From Paraburkholderia sp. Ac-20340 (GTDB lineage Bacteria; Pseudomonadota; Gammaproteobacteria; Burkholderiales; Burkholderiaceae): a stretch of 64,000 nt of DNA. This document shows positions 16,646 to 25,885 of the stretch, one piece after another. Both the position numbers and the translations under genes were made by a program. The notes under the pieces are model-generated. The model saw nothing but the letters and a program-made list of their open reading frames with translations. It made no database searches and was not told the DNA's origin. Numbering within the stretch: position 1 is the first letter of the stretch; the number at the start of each line of letters is the position of its first letter. Location: NCBI RefSeq assembly GCF_017104965.1, contig NZ_JAAGPR010000001.1, positions 124,001 through 188,000 of the forward strand, written 5' to 3'.

Positions 16646-17707
16646 TCAAGCTTGATTTGCAGCTGCCCGCGCCCGCTCCAGCAAGTGATCGACGTCTTCG
16701 AAAGTGGTCGAGAACGCCGTCACGAAGCGCACGACGTTGGCGCCCCAGCGATCGTGATAGAAGCGGAATCCTGCATTGAGCAGCGCTTCGATCAAGGGCG
16801 CGGGCAGGCGGCAAAACACGATGTTCGCGGCGGGCGCGCCCAGAATCTCCACGCCTTCCAGCGCCGCAAGACCTTGCGTGAGACGTTGCGCGGCGGCGTT
16901 CGCCTGACGCGCATTGCGCAGCCACAGATGGTCGCTCAGATACGCGTCGATCTGCGCGGCGAGAAAACGCATCTTCGAAAACAGATGTCCGGCGCGCTTG
17001 CGGCGGAACGCGAGTTCCTTCGCGAGCGAGCGGTCGAACAGCACGATGGCTTCGGCGGCGAGCACGCCGTTCTTGGTCGCGCCCAGCGAAAGCGCGTGCA
17101 CGCCGGCCTTCCACGTCATCTCCGCGGGCGAGCAGTCCTGCGAAACCAGTGCATTGGCAAAGCGCGATCCGTCCATATGCAGGCGGATATTCGCGGCCTT
17201 GCAGGCATCGCCGATCGCCTCGATTTCCGCGAGCGTGTAGACGCTGCCTTCCTCGGTGGCCTGGGTGATGCTCGCGCAGGCGGGCTGCGTCGAATGGACG
17301 TCGCCAACCTTGGCGCTGGCGGCTTCCAGCAGCTTTGCCGGGTCCATTTTCGCGGCGGGGCCGTCGACGCTCACGAGCTTCGCGCCGTTCGTGTAGAACG
17401 CGGGCGCGCCGCATTCGTCGTTATTGATGTGGCTCGATGCGTGGCAGTAGATGTTGCCCCAGGGCGGCGACATCGCGCTCAGGCATAGCGCGTTGGCGGC
17501 CGTGCCGGTGGGCACCAGCAGCACGTCGACTTCGCGCTCGAAGATTTCGCACAGGCGGCGCTCGACGCTTGCCGTGTAGGGGTCCGCGCCATAAGGGTTG
17601 GCCTGCCCGGTGCTGGCGGCCACCAGCGCTTCGATCACTTCGGGCGATGCGCCCGCGATGTTGTCGCTCGTGAAACCCAGGGACAGCGCCCTGTTACTGC
17701 TCGTCAT
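16646..17707 (-). CDS. low-specificity L-threonine aldolase (PLP enzyme)
   Basis: A 353-residue PLP-dependent aldolase that splits L-threonine/allo-threonine to glycine and acetaldehyde. Visible are the N-terminal FTSDNIAGASPEVIEAL, LVPTGTAANALCL, the HMDGSRFANA stretch (Asp binding the PLP ring nitrogen) and the Schiff-base lysine in LSLGATKNG. The open frame runs further upstream, but the ATG at 17707 with GAGGAAA before it fits the family start. It is followed upstream by an AraC regulator (17838-18653) on the same strand, 130 bases away. Confidence 0.87.
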   Translation of the reverse strand: MTSSNRALSLGFTSDNIAGASPEVIEALVAASTGQANPYGADPYTASVERRLCEIFEREVDVLLVPTGTAANALCLSAMSPPWGNIYCHASSHINNDECGAPAFYTNGAKLVSVDGPAAKMDPAKLLEAASAKVGDVHSTQPACASITQATEEGSVYTLAEIEAIGDACKAANIRLHMDGSRFANALVSQDCSPAEMTWKAGVHALSLGATKNGVLAAEAIVLFDRSLAKELAFRRKRAGHLFSKMRFLAAQIDAYLSDHLWLRNARQANAAAQRLTQGLAALEGVEILGAPAANIVFCRLPAPLIEALLNAGFRFYHDRWGANVVRFVTAFSTTFEDVDHLLERARAAANQA

Positions 17708-17837
17708 GGTCGTTTCCTCAACTCGGCAGGGGCATGTGGCCCCGGATGCAGACATCGTATGCCGGGCGAGGGTGACGGCGCTTGTAAAAAATTGACGTAG
17801 CCGCGCGCGAGCGCTGCGCTCGAACGCCGAACGCCAG

Positions 17838-18653
17838 CTAGCTGCGAAAGCGCGAGGGCGCGACGCCATAGGCCTGGCGGAACGCGCGATTGAAATGGCT
17901 CTGATCGTAAAAGCCCACGGCCTGCGCGACCGTGGCAATGGCCTGCGAGCCTTGCAGCAGCAATTCGCAGGCGCGTTCGAGGCGCAGGCGCAGCAGCCAC
18001 GCGTGCGGCGTCATGCCGATGCTCAGCTTGAACTGCTTGAGGAACTGGAAGCGGCCGAGCCCGCACAGGCCAGCGAGTTCTTCCAGCGTGATTTTTTCCG
18101 CGAGACGGCTGAAGCAGTAGTCGCGCACACGACTCCACTGAGCCAGCGACAGCGCGCCCGGCACGCGCTCGGGCACGATCGCGCGCGACTGGCGCAGCAG
18201 GTTTTCGAGCAGGGTGAGCCATTGCGTCTGCGCGTCCAGACTGCCCGCGCCGCCGTCGTGCTGCATCGAATCGTGCAGGCGCACCAGTTGGGCGGCGAGC
18301 CGCGTGTCTTCGAGCACGGCGCTGGTGAGTTCAGGCGCGCGCGGCTTGCCGCTGATTTCCTCGGCCACGCTCGCGATCAGTTCCTGCGAAAGCCGGAACG
18401 TCTTGAGCGTGTACTGGCCGCCGTCCTGCGCCATGCCATCGTGAATCTCGCCGGGTGGCATCAGCGCAACGCAGCCGGGGCCGAGCAGAACGGTCTTGCC
18501 CTTGCTGCCCTGACGCTGGATGCCTTCGCTCACGAGTCCCACATGAAAATCCAGATGGAAATGGCGATCGAAACTGAATTCGGCGAAACGCGCCGTACTC
18601 AGCACGAGGCCGGGCACCTCGGATATCTGCTGGTAATGGACGTATTCGCTCAT
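17838..18653 (-). CDS. AraC-family transcriptional regulator
   Basis: A 271-residue AraC regulator with an N-terminal cupin sensor (FDRHFHLDFHVGLVSEG and VALMPPGEIHDG) and two C-terminal HTH motifs (ITLEELAGLCGLGRFQFLKQ and IATVAQAVGFYDQSHFNRAF). The ATG at 18653 (MSEYVHYQQ) is preferred over an upstream in-frame start. It is upstream of, and on the same strand as, the threonine aldolase gene, which it may regulate; an amino-acid ligand would fit but is not shown. Confidence 0.85.
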   Translation of the reverse strand: MSEYVHYQQISEVPGLVLSTARFAEFSFDRHFHLDFHVGLVSEGIQRQGSKGKTVLLGPGCVALMPPGEIHDGMAQDGGQYTLKTFRLSQELIASVAEEISGKPRAPELTSAVLEDTRLAAQLVRLHDSMQHDGGAGSLDAQTQWLTLLENLLRQSRAIVPERVPGALSLAQWSRVRDYCFSRLAEKITLEELAGLCGLGRFQFLKQFKLSIGMTPHAWLLRLRLERACELLLQGSQAIATVAQAVGFYDQSHFNRAFRQAYGVAPSRFRS

Positions 18654-18731
18654 GAATCGGGGCGCGATAAAGCGGCGCAAAGGCGTGGATAGCGCGAAGT
18701 ATACCGCTCGCGCGCGGCGGCCCGCAGCGCT

Positions 18732-19589
18732 TCACAACACCGGCAGCACCGCGCGAATGTGCTCCGCGAACGCAGCCGTCAAATGCGAGGGCCGCTTGCG
18801 CCCGAACTTCACGGTGATGCCCACGGCCGGCAAAGGCGGCAGGGCGGGATCGCCGTTGAGGATCGCGAGATCGGGCGGCACGGCGGTTTGCGTCATCACG
18901 GCGAAGGCCTGGCCCGCGCGCACCAGCGCCGTGAGCCCCGAAAGACTGCTGCTCGCGCAGGCGATGCGCCACGCGCGTCCGGCTTGCTGCAGCGCCTCGC
19001 AGGCAGCGATGTGGTCGAGCGTATCGGCATCGGAGAGGGCCAGCGGCAAGGGATCGAAGTGCGCCGGATCGAGGCCGGGATAGCCGATCCACACCAGCTG
19101 CTCGCGGCGGATCAGCTCTTCGCCGGGCGTGGCATCGGGCAGCGAGACCATCGCCAGATCGACCGCGCGTTTGTCCAGCAACTCGACGAGCCGGGGCGTG
19201 GGCGCGCAGACCACTTCCACCAACGCATGCGGATGCTGGCTCGAAAACTGGCGCAGCAGCGCAGGCAGGAAGACGGCCGCGTAATCGTCGGGGCAACCGA
19301 AGCGCACGCTGCCCGTGAGGCCCGTGCCGCTGAGATCGGCCAGCGCTTCGTCGTGCAGCCGCAGCATGCGCTGCGCGTGCACCAGCAGCCGCTCGCCCGG
19401 ATGCGTGAGCACCACGCCGCGCCCGGTGCGCTGGAACAGCGGTTGATCGACGATCGATTCGAGCCGTTTCATCTGCTGGCTCAGTGCGGATTGCGTGCGC
19501 CCGACGCGTTCGGCGGCGCGGCTGAGCGCACGCACTTCGGCAATCACGGCGAAGGAACGCAGCAGATCGATTTCGAGGATGCGGCTCAC
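18732..19589 (-). CDS. dgdR: LysR-family regulator of dialkylglycine decarboxylase (DgdR)
   Basis: A 285-residue LysR regulator: HTH in LRSFAVIAEVRALSRAA with QSALSQQMKRLESI, effector domain beyond residue 90. It is transcribed divergently from dgdA with 126 bases between them. In Burkholderia cepacia the divergent LysR gene dgdR represses dgdA and itself until 2-methylalanine or a similar substrate is present. The assignment rests on that conserved arrangement and on the very close match of the neighbouring dgdA. The intergenic region contains GTATTA (19604) and TAATAC (19630), a possible half-site pair. Confidence 0.85.
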   Translation of the reverse strand: MSRILEIDLLRSFAVIAEVRALSRAAERVGRTQSALSQQMKRLESIVDQPLFQRTGRGVVLTHPGERLLVHAQRMLRLHDEALADLSGTGLTGSVRFGCPDDYAAVFLPALLRQFSSQHPHALVEVVCAPTPRLVELLDKRAVDLAMVSLPDATPGEELIRREQLVWIGYPGLDPAHFDPLPLALSDADTLDHIAACEALQQAGRAWRIACASSSLSGLTALVRAGQAFAVMTQTAVPPDLAILNGDPALPPLPAVGITVKFGRKRPSHLTAAFAEHIRAVLPVL

Positions 19590-19610
19590 GGGCGGGTCCT
19601 GAGGTATTAG

Positions 19611-21017
<1,407 letters not shown>

Positions 21018-21046
21018 ATCCGCTTTAAACCGGTTTTAAGGCGGGT

Positions 21047-21346
21047 TTAAAACCTGGGATGGCATTCGAAGCGCAGCACGGAATCCTGCTGGGCGAGCGC
21101 TTCGACGCCATCGGTACGCTCGACGGCAAAGCTCGTTTGCATGCCGCGCGTTTCGCAGTAATCGGTGGCTTCGGCCTGCGCACGACGGTGCGCACGCGCC
21201 CAGGCAAGACGTCCGCCCGAAGCGGAGGCCGTCACCATATAGGTGTCCTTGCCCGTTGCGGTTACGTCGCCCGCCGAAGCACAGGCCGATAGAACCGAGG
21301 CAGTCGCGAACAGCGAAGCGAACAAACTGAAAAAGCGGAAAGACAT
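21047..21346 (-). CDS. small putative lipoprotein
   Basis: A 99-residue protein with a hydrophobic signal sequence and a lipobox-like ASVLSACAS, cysteine at about residue 21, so it should be lipid-anchored in the envelope. The mature part (TGKDTYMVTASASGG, then RAQAEATDYCETRG and ECHPRF) matches small conserved Burkholderiaceae lipoproteins of unknown function that I recall in outline only. Start is uncertain: ATGs at 21346, 21358 and 21382 are in frame and none has a good ribosome-binding site. It converges on dgdA. Confidence 0.6.
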   Translation of the reverse strand: MSFRFFSLFASLFATASVLSACASAGDVTATGKDTYMVTASASGGRLAWARAHRRAQAEATDYCETRGMQTSFAVERTDGVEALAQQDSVLRFECHPRF

Positions 21347-21460
21347 GCGGGGGTACATCGACAACGGTGTATTGGACTGCATTTTTTTAACTTCGTATTG
21401 GGTTCAAATCTTTATCGAGCAGGGTTGTCATTCGGGCGGCGCAAGGCCGCCCGAAGCACA

Positions 21461-21790
21461 TCAGCAAACAGTCGTGGCGACGCGGCGATTCGTTTTATTG
21501 CGGCATTCCTGAATCGCGCGCAGCTTCACATGCTCGACGATTTTCTGGCTAGTGACGCGCCCGGCAGTGCTGCGGAATTTGCGTGCGGCGCGCGAGAGCA
21601 GCCGTTCATCGTGGACGCGATGCGCCCAGGCGCGGGCCGCGAACCAGCCGACAATCGTCCATCCCAGCAGGATATTGACCACTGTGATGGCCAGTGCGTC
21701 GCTGTGATTGCGCGCATCGGCTTCAATCGACGGAATCAGATAAAGGCTCAATGCGGCAATGAGTGCGGCGCCTTCTAAAACCTGGAACAT
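21461..21790 (-). CDS. superinfection-immunity-like small membrane protein
   Basis: A 109-residue membrane protein. The N-terminal half has two hydrophobic segments (FQVLEGAALIAALSLYLIPS and ITVVNILLGWTIVGWFAARA) with the sequence pattern of the Imm_superinfect family: IEADARNH before the loop and NILLGWTIVGW. The family is named after the phage T4 Imm protein that blocks DNA entry, but most bacterial members have no tested role. A GAGGTGAAG site precedes the ATG. The tail is basic and cytoplasmic. An actual phage-exclusion function is only a possibility. Confidence 0.72.
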   Translation of the reverse strand: MFQVLEGAALIAALSLYLIPSIEADARNHSDALAITVVNILLGWTIVGWFAARAWAHRVHDERLLSRAARKFRSTAGRVTSQKIVEHVKLRAIQECRNKTNRRVATTVC

Positions 21791-21972
21791 GTCTTCACCT
21801 CAGAATTAAGCTGCAAATCTGCGAAGCACTTGTCTTGAGTGCGCCGCCATTGCGATGGAGGTGAGTTTAGGACGTTTCTATCGCAAGACAATGCTAATAG
21901 AACGAAATCAGAGTTGCGCTCAGGAAAACAATCGCGCTGTAGGTTCGTATTACGTTGAGCGGCGCGCGAAAT

Positions 21973-22013
21973 AAAAAAGGGCAGTGAATGAATGCATTCA
22001 ATCTGCCCCTTAA
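21973..22013 (-). terminator. rho-independent terminator of the cytochrome b561 gene
   Basis: On the minus strand a stem GGGGCAG...CTGCCC is followed by a run of six T (the A-run at 21973-21978). The stem pairs 21979-21984 with 22003-22008 around a self-complementary TGAATGCATTCA centre. It lies 22 bases after the b561 stop, the right place to end the catalase/b561 transcript. Confidence 0.75.
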
Positions 22014-22035
22014 AGCAATGAGTTTGGAACGTGTT

Positions 22036-22563
22036 TTAGCGCCACATCGCCTGAAATACGCCGTCGCGGCGCACGAGCGCGTGGAATAGTGCCGCTGCCA
22101 GATGTACGACGATCAGCGCAAAGAAGCACAGCGCAAGAAAACGATGCGCATTCCACAGCAGCGAATGCAGTTCATTGCTATGCGGCAGGATCGCGGGCAG
22201 CCGCACGCCGGCGACGACGACCGGGTAATCGGCGGCCGAAAGCATGCCCCAGCCAATCAGCGGCAGCGCAATCATCAGCACATAGAACGCCAGATGCGAG
22301 AGCCTGGCGGCGAGTTTCATCGGCTCCGGCATATCGGCGGGCAGCGGCGGCGCGCCTTTGATCAGACGCGTGACCAGGCGGATCAGCGCCAGGATCAGGA
22401 TGGCGATGCCGAGCGGTTTATGGATCGAGACCAGCGTGAGGTAATCGGGCCGGATGGTCGACACCATGCCCACGCCGATAAACAGCATCGACAGAATGCA
22501 GATCGCCATGATCCAGTGAAGGGCGCGTTGCAGCGGCGAAAAGCGCGCGTGAATGGGGCTCAT
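22036..22563 (-). CDS. cytochrome b561
   Basis: A 175-residue four-helix membrane protein of the bacterial cytochrome b561 family. Heme-ligand histidines are visible near H16 (QRALHWIMA), H48 (VSIHKPLG), H140 (LLWNAHRF) and H154 (IVVHLAA). It carries electrons from the quinone pool. Its ATG at 22563 overlaps the catalase stop by 4 bases (ATGA), so the peroxidase and cytochrome are coupled, an arrangement found repeatedly next to periplasmic catalase-like proteins. Confidence 0.88.
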   Translation of the reverse strand: MSPIHARFSPLQRALHWIMAICILSMLFIGVGMVSTIRPDYLTLVSIHKPLGIAILILALIRLVTRLIKGAPPLPADMPEPMKLAARLSHLAFYVLMIALPLIGWGMLSAADYPVVVAGVRLPAILPHSNELHSLLWNAHRFLALCFFALIVVHLAAALFHALVRRDGVFQAMWR

Positions 22564-23648
22564 GGCTTCGCTCCTTCCGGGGGCGTGTGCGGATAATCCT
22601 TGTCCTCCGCGGTGCGGCGGTTGAACGAGACCGAATAGGCGGCCGAGCGGGCGGCGGGGAACGGATCGTCGGATACGTGCATGCCGGCGGGCAGCACCGT
22701 GGGATCGAAGTTCAGGTCGCGGCAGGGGCCGTCCGGTTCGGGCTCGATCGCGCTGACCACGAGCGTGCCCGCTTCCACCTTGCGGCGCTCGGCGGGCCAG
22801 GCCTTGCTGGGATCGGCGGTGGGATCGCCGGGATCGGCCACGGTGACGGACAGCGTCCAGCGTTGCGGCGCGGCGTGCACGCGTTCGGTGATATCGGTGT
22901 CGAGGAAGTTGGCGCCGCGTTGCTTGAGGGCATCGGGCGAGACGGTTTCGGGCTGCTGCGCGGGCACGAAGGACCAGCGTACGACGTGGTCTTCGCCTTG
23001 CGCGTTGGTGAACACGAAACTGTTGAGGCTGTTGTAGCGCTCCTGCGCGTAGGAAGCCGTCCACGGCGCGCTGCCGGCCCATGCGCCGAAGGCCGCGAAC
23101 TCGGGATGCGCGCCGATGAAGTTTTTCATCGCGTCCGGGTCGGTCTTGTTGCCGGCGGCCTGCAGCAGCGCGTAGAAAGCCTGCGGCGTGGCGACGGGGA
23201 AGAACGGCGCGTCGATCATCGCCGTGCGCCATTCGCTGCCATCGGGCGCGACGATGCGCAGGCTCAGGCCGCGCACGCGCACGGTGGCGTCGGCGGCTTT
23301 GGCATCGGCGGTGGCCAGATTGAAGCGGCCGGTGACGGGGTACGAGCCGGCCGCGAGCATCGGCGCTTTGGAGAGCGCCGCGCCTGCACCGTTGGCTTCG
23401 AAAGTGCCTGTAAAACAGATGCCTTTGGCGTGATTGCGCCGGAAGCCGAGCGCGGGGCCGCCCGGCGGCGCGAGCCCGTTGACGACCTTGGCCGGAGTGA
23501 TGCGCCCCGGCGTGAGCCAGCCGCCGGTGTAGGCGAATGCGGCCACGAGGACCACGACGACGACGGCAATCAGGACGAATGCGCCTGCATTGGAGCCGTT
23601 AGAACCGTTAGAGCCATTGGAACCGCCAGAACCTGGTCGATCGGACAT
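22560..23648 (-). CDS. membrane-anchored catalase-family peroxidase (SrpA-like)
   Basis: A 362-residue catalase-fold protein of the shortened SrpA type. After a short cytoplasmic tail with a GSN repeat (about residues 7-20) comes one N-terminal hydrophobic helix (AFVLIAVVVVVLVAAFAY), then the catalase core with FTGTFEANGAG, YPVTGRFNLAT and NSFVFTNAQGEDHVVRW. Such proteins are periplasmic heme peroxidases rather than true catalases. The ATG at 23648 follows GAGGG and is preferred over an upstream ATG. It overlaps the cytochrome b561 gene downstream, which may supply electrons. Confidence 0.85.
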   Translation of the reverse strand: MSDRPGSGGSNGSNGSNGSNAGAFVLIAVVVVVLVAAFAYTGGWLTPGRITPAKVVNGLAPPGGPALGFRRNHAKGICFTGTFEANGAGAALSKAPMLAAGSYPVTGRFNLATADAKAADATVRVRGLSLRIVAPDGSEWRTAMIDAPFFPVATPQAFYALLQAAGNKTDPDAMKNFIGAHPEFAAFGAWAGSAPWTASYAQERYNSLNSFVFTNAQGEDHVVRWSFVPAQQPETVSPDALKQRGANFLDTDITERVHAAPQRWTLSVTVADPGDPTADPSKAWPAERRKVEAGTLVVSAIEPEPDGPCRDLNFDPTVLPAGMHVSDDPFPAARSAAYSVSFNRRTAEDKDYPHTPPEGAKP

Positions 23649-23795
23649 GGAACCCTCGTTGTTGGGCACAGGCACTACTGGGGACTAAGCCGCAGGATAG
23701 TGAATTTCTGCCCGAAGGGTTGCGTGCGCGTGCGGAGGCTTTAAAGCGGGTTTCTGCTTACTGGATTGAAAGCATTTGAATCGTGCGCGCGCGAT

Positions 23796-24257
23796 TCAAT
23801 GCACGATCAACGAATTGGACTGTGCATTGCCGGCACCGGCCGCGATATTGATGCCGATATTGCCGCTCGCGCCCGCGAGTGCGCCTGCACCGAGTTGCGC
23901 GATGGAACTGCCGCCCGCCATCTTGACGACGGCATTCGTGCTCTGCGTCGTAACGATTTCCGCTTGCGACGTGGTGGCAATGACGAGTTGATTCGTCTGC
24001 GCATTGAGTGCGCCCGCGCTGAGATTCACGCCGATATTGCCGGTCGCGCCGCGCAGCACGTCCGCGCCCACGGAAGCCGAAGGCGCGTCGATCGTTGCGC
24101 TGCCGGCGACGTTCTGCAGCGTGCTCAGCGTGACCGACGAGAACACGGTCGTGCTGTCATCGTCGGATAAAGTGGCCGACGTGCCTGCAAAAGACGATGA
24201 GGCGCCCGCGCACGCGGCGGCCCAGATGACTGCGGCGATGATCGAACGGACTTTCAT
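23796..24257 (-). CDS. secreted repeat protein, possible adhesin or amyloid-like
   Basis: A 153-residue protein with a Sec signal peptide (KVRSIIAAVIWAAACAGASSSFAG) and a low-complexity, Ala/Ser/Thr/Gly-rich body. Two imperfect repeats, GATGNIGVNLSAGALNAQTN and GASGNIGINIAAGAGNAQSN, each followed by a hydrophobic strand, lie about 60 residues apart. This N-G-N-rich pattern is seen in surface proteins often annotated as adhesins and is reminiscent of functional amyloids. It is a lone gene with no visible export machinery. Confidence 0.6.
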   Translation of the reverse strand: MKVRSIIAAVIWAAACAGASSSFAGTSATLSDDDSTTVFSSVTLSTLQNVAGSATIDAPSASVGADVLRGATGNIGVNLSAGALNAQTNQLVIATTSQAEIVTTQSTNAVVKMAGGSSIAQLGAGALAGASGNIGINIAAGAGNAQSNSLIVH

Positions 24258-24472
24258 TGGCGGCTCCCCAGCGTGTGCGAATCACACGGATAGATTCGAT
24301 AACGACCGTGGAGCGGGGAGGTGGAGTGAGGGTTTTCCCTGGGGGAGTGATGCCGGGGCGTGGCCGATAAAAAATAGCGATACAGACCGCAGCCCATATC
24401 GCCCACTTACGCATCAGTGGCAAACACCGGCAGGTGGAGTTGCCGGATGGAGTGACCAGGCGATGATCGGCA
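24258..24472. other. 215-bp region between the repeat protein and the Rieske gene
   Basis: No gene is seen. A short inverted pair GTGTG/CACAC sits at about 24273-24287 and several TGGAGTG copies occur around 24320-24470 in both orientations. It serves as promoter region for the minus-strand repeat protein and as the 3' region of the Rieske gene. No clear terminator was found. Confidence 0.4.
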
Positions 24473-24796
24473 TTACTCCACTTCGAGGCCGATCATCACG
24501 CTGCCGCCTTCCGTCTTGACCGGATGCGTGGCGAGATTCACGCACACCGGCGCGCCTTGCGCCTTGCCGCTCGGAATATCGAAACGCCCCATATGCATGG
24601 GACATTCGATGATTTCGCCGAACACGAAGCCATCCGCGAGCCGTGCCGTTTCGTGCGTGCACACGCCTGCCGTTGCGTAAAAGCCCGAGGGCGTGTGATA
24701 GATCGCATAGAGTTTGCCGTCGTGCGCGTATTCGATGACGTCTTCTTCGTCGATGTCGCTGGTCGCGCAGACGTGATGCCATTGCAGAATGTTCAT
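24473..24796 (-). CDS. Rieske [2Fe-2S] ferredoxin, MocE-like
   Basis: A 107-residue soluble Rieske ferredoxin with both cluster-binding halves, CTHE (C47/H49 region) and CPMHMGRFD, and the flanking AIYHTPSGFYATAGVC and APVCVNLATHPVK. The sequence closely fits MocE, the ferredoxin of the rhizopine oxygenase. It carries electrons to an oxygenase, most likely the desaturase-type protein encoded immediately upstream (24860-25858). No ferredoxin reductase gene is present nearby. Confidence 0.83.
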   Translation of the reverse strand: MNILQWHHVCATSDIDEEDVIEYAHDGKLYAIYHTPSGFYATAGVCTHETARLADGFVFGEIIECPMHMGRFDIPSGKAQGAPVCVNLATHPVKTEGGSVMIGLEVE

Positions 24797-24818
24797 GGTA
24801 TTTCCCGGAGAGAAGAGA

Positions 24819-24867
24819 ATTCACGCAAAAGATTCATGCAAAAGATTCATGCAAAAGATTCACGCAA
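24819..24867. repeat. 13-bp tandem repeat, 3.8 copies
   Basis: The unit ATTCATGCAAAAG (or ATTCACGCAAAAG) begins at 24819, 24832, 24845 and 24858. It lies between the desaturase stop and the Rieske start, and the last copy supplies the desaturase stop codon. The 13-base period is not a multiple of three, so changes in copy number would shift the frame rather than add residues. It is too short and regular for a CRISPR array. Confidence 0.85.
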
Positions 24868-25858
24868 CCGCGTCGCCATGACGGCCCGGCGGCAACTCGC
24901 GCACGACCACGAACTCGGGATCACGCTGCTGCCTTGCGAAGATCGCCAGAATCTCGCGCCATGCAGGCCACAGGCCGCGATAGGGCGCGGGCATCTGAGC
25001 GGCAACCGTTGCATGGAATTGCGGTAAGGCATGAAACGGCACACTCGGAAACATGTGATGTTCGATGTGGTAATTCATGTTCCAGTACAGAAAGCGCACA
25101 ACAGGATTGAGCATCACCGTACGGCTCGACACGCGATGATCGAGCACGTTCTCTTTGAGGCCCGTGTGCTGCGTCAGTGCGCACAACTCATGCAGCCACG
25201 TGCCATACGCGCGCGCCACGAACAGGAACACAATCGGCAGCCAGCTATGCGCGAGCAGTGCCCACGCGAATACGCCCAGGTAGCAGGCCAGCAGCACGCG
25301 CGAGTTATTGCACATGCGGCGATACTCGCTTTCGGGCACGACGGCTTTCGCGCCCTTCGTCACGATGCCAAAGCTATGCAGCACGATCGCGCCGAGAAAC
25401 TGGATGCCATGCGATATCCGCACGAAATCCGTCACCAGCTTCAGATAACTCAGTGGGCGTTTGAACGCTAGTTCGGGGTCCTGATAAGGATCGGCAGTCA
25501 AGTGCGTATAGGTGTGATGTTTCGCATGCAGCCAGCGGCTATAAACCTGTTCGCGCCACGACATGAAGCAGATCACCCAATAAACCGCTTCATTGATCCA
25601 GCGCGTCTTGAAGGCCGTGCCGTGCCCGAGTTCGTGGGCAGCGGCTTCGCTGAAGGCGAACACGGTTCCATACAGCAGGAAGGCCGGGATTGCCCATACG
25701 GTGCCCAGCGACCACCACGCCAGCGCGCCTGTCGCGATCACGAGCGCGAAGAAGCCGCCTGCCTGCACGAGCCCCGGCGCGTCCGAGCGCGCGGAAAGGT
25801 CCTTGAGCGCCTTGCGGTCGATGTCCACCCGGTACCAGGACTGCATGTCGATATTCAT
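24860..25858 (-). CDS. fatty-acid-desaturase-fold oxygenase, MocD-like
   Basis: A 332-residue membrane diiron enzyme. Three histidine clusters are visible: HELGHGT, HAKHHTYTH and NYHIEHHMFPS, between several hydrophobic helices. Its length, the adjacent MocE-like Rieske ferredoxin and the upstream sugar-type binding protein match the rhizopine catabolism protein MocD, where it is proposed to remove a methyl group oxidatively. A simple fatty-acid desaturase is the alternative. The stop codon lies within the tandem repeat at 24858-24867. Confidence 0.8.
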   Translation of the reverse strand: MNIDMQSWYRVDIDRKALKDLSARSDAPGLVQAGGFFALVIATGALAWWSLGTVWAIPAFLLYGTVFAFSEAAAHELGHGTAFKTRWINEAVYWVICFMSWREQVYSRWLHAKHHTYTHLTADPYQDPELAFKRPLSYLKLVTDFVRISHGIQFLGAIVLHSFGIVTKGAKAVVPESEYRRMCNNSRVLLACYLGVFAWALLAHSWLPIVFLFVARAYGTWLHELCALTQHTGLKENVLDHRVSSRTVMLNPVVRFLYWNMNYHIEHHMFPSVPFHALPQFHATVAAQMPAPYRGLWPAWREILAIFARQQRDPEFVVVRELPPGRHGDAVA

Positions 25859-25885
25859 TGCTTGACTCCGTCGCGGCAGAGAGAT

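Noticed and set aside
21395..21425. GGTTCAAATC-like stretch resembling a tRNA T-arm
   Set aside because: No matching D-arm, anticodon arm or acceptor stem surrounds it.
22587..23744. A long plus-strand open frame (385 codons) over the catalase gene
   Set aside because: It is the antisense shadow of the catalase-like gene; it is rich in G, R and A with no domain, and high GC makes long antisense frames common here.
24819..24867. Possible CRISPR array
   Set aside because: Units are 13 bp without spacers and only about four copies, so it is a tandem repeat.
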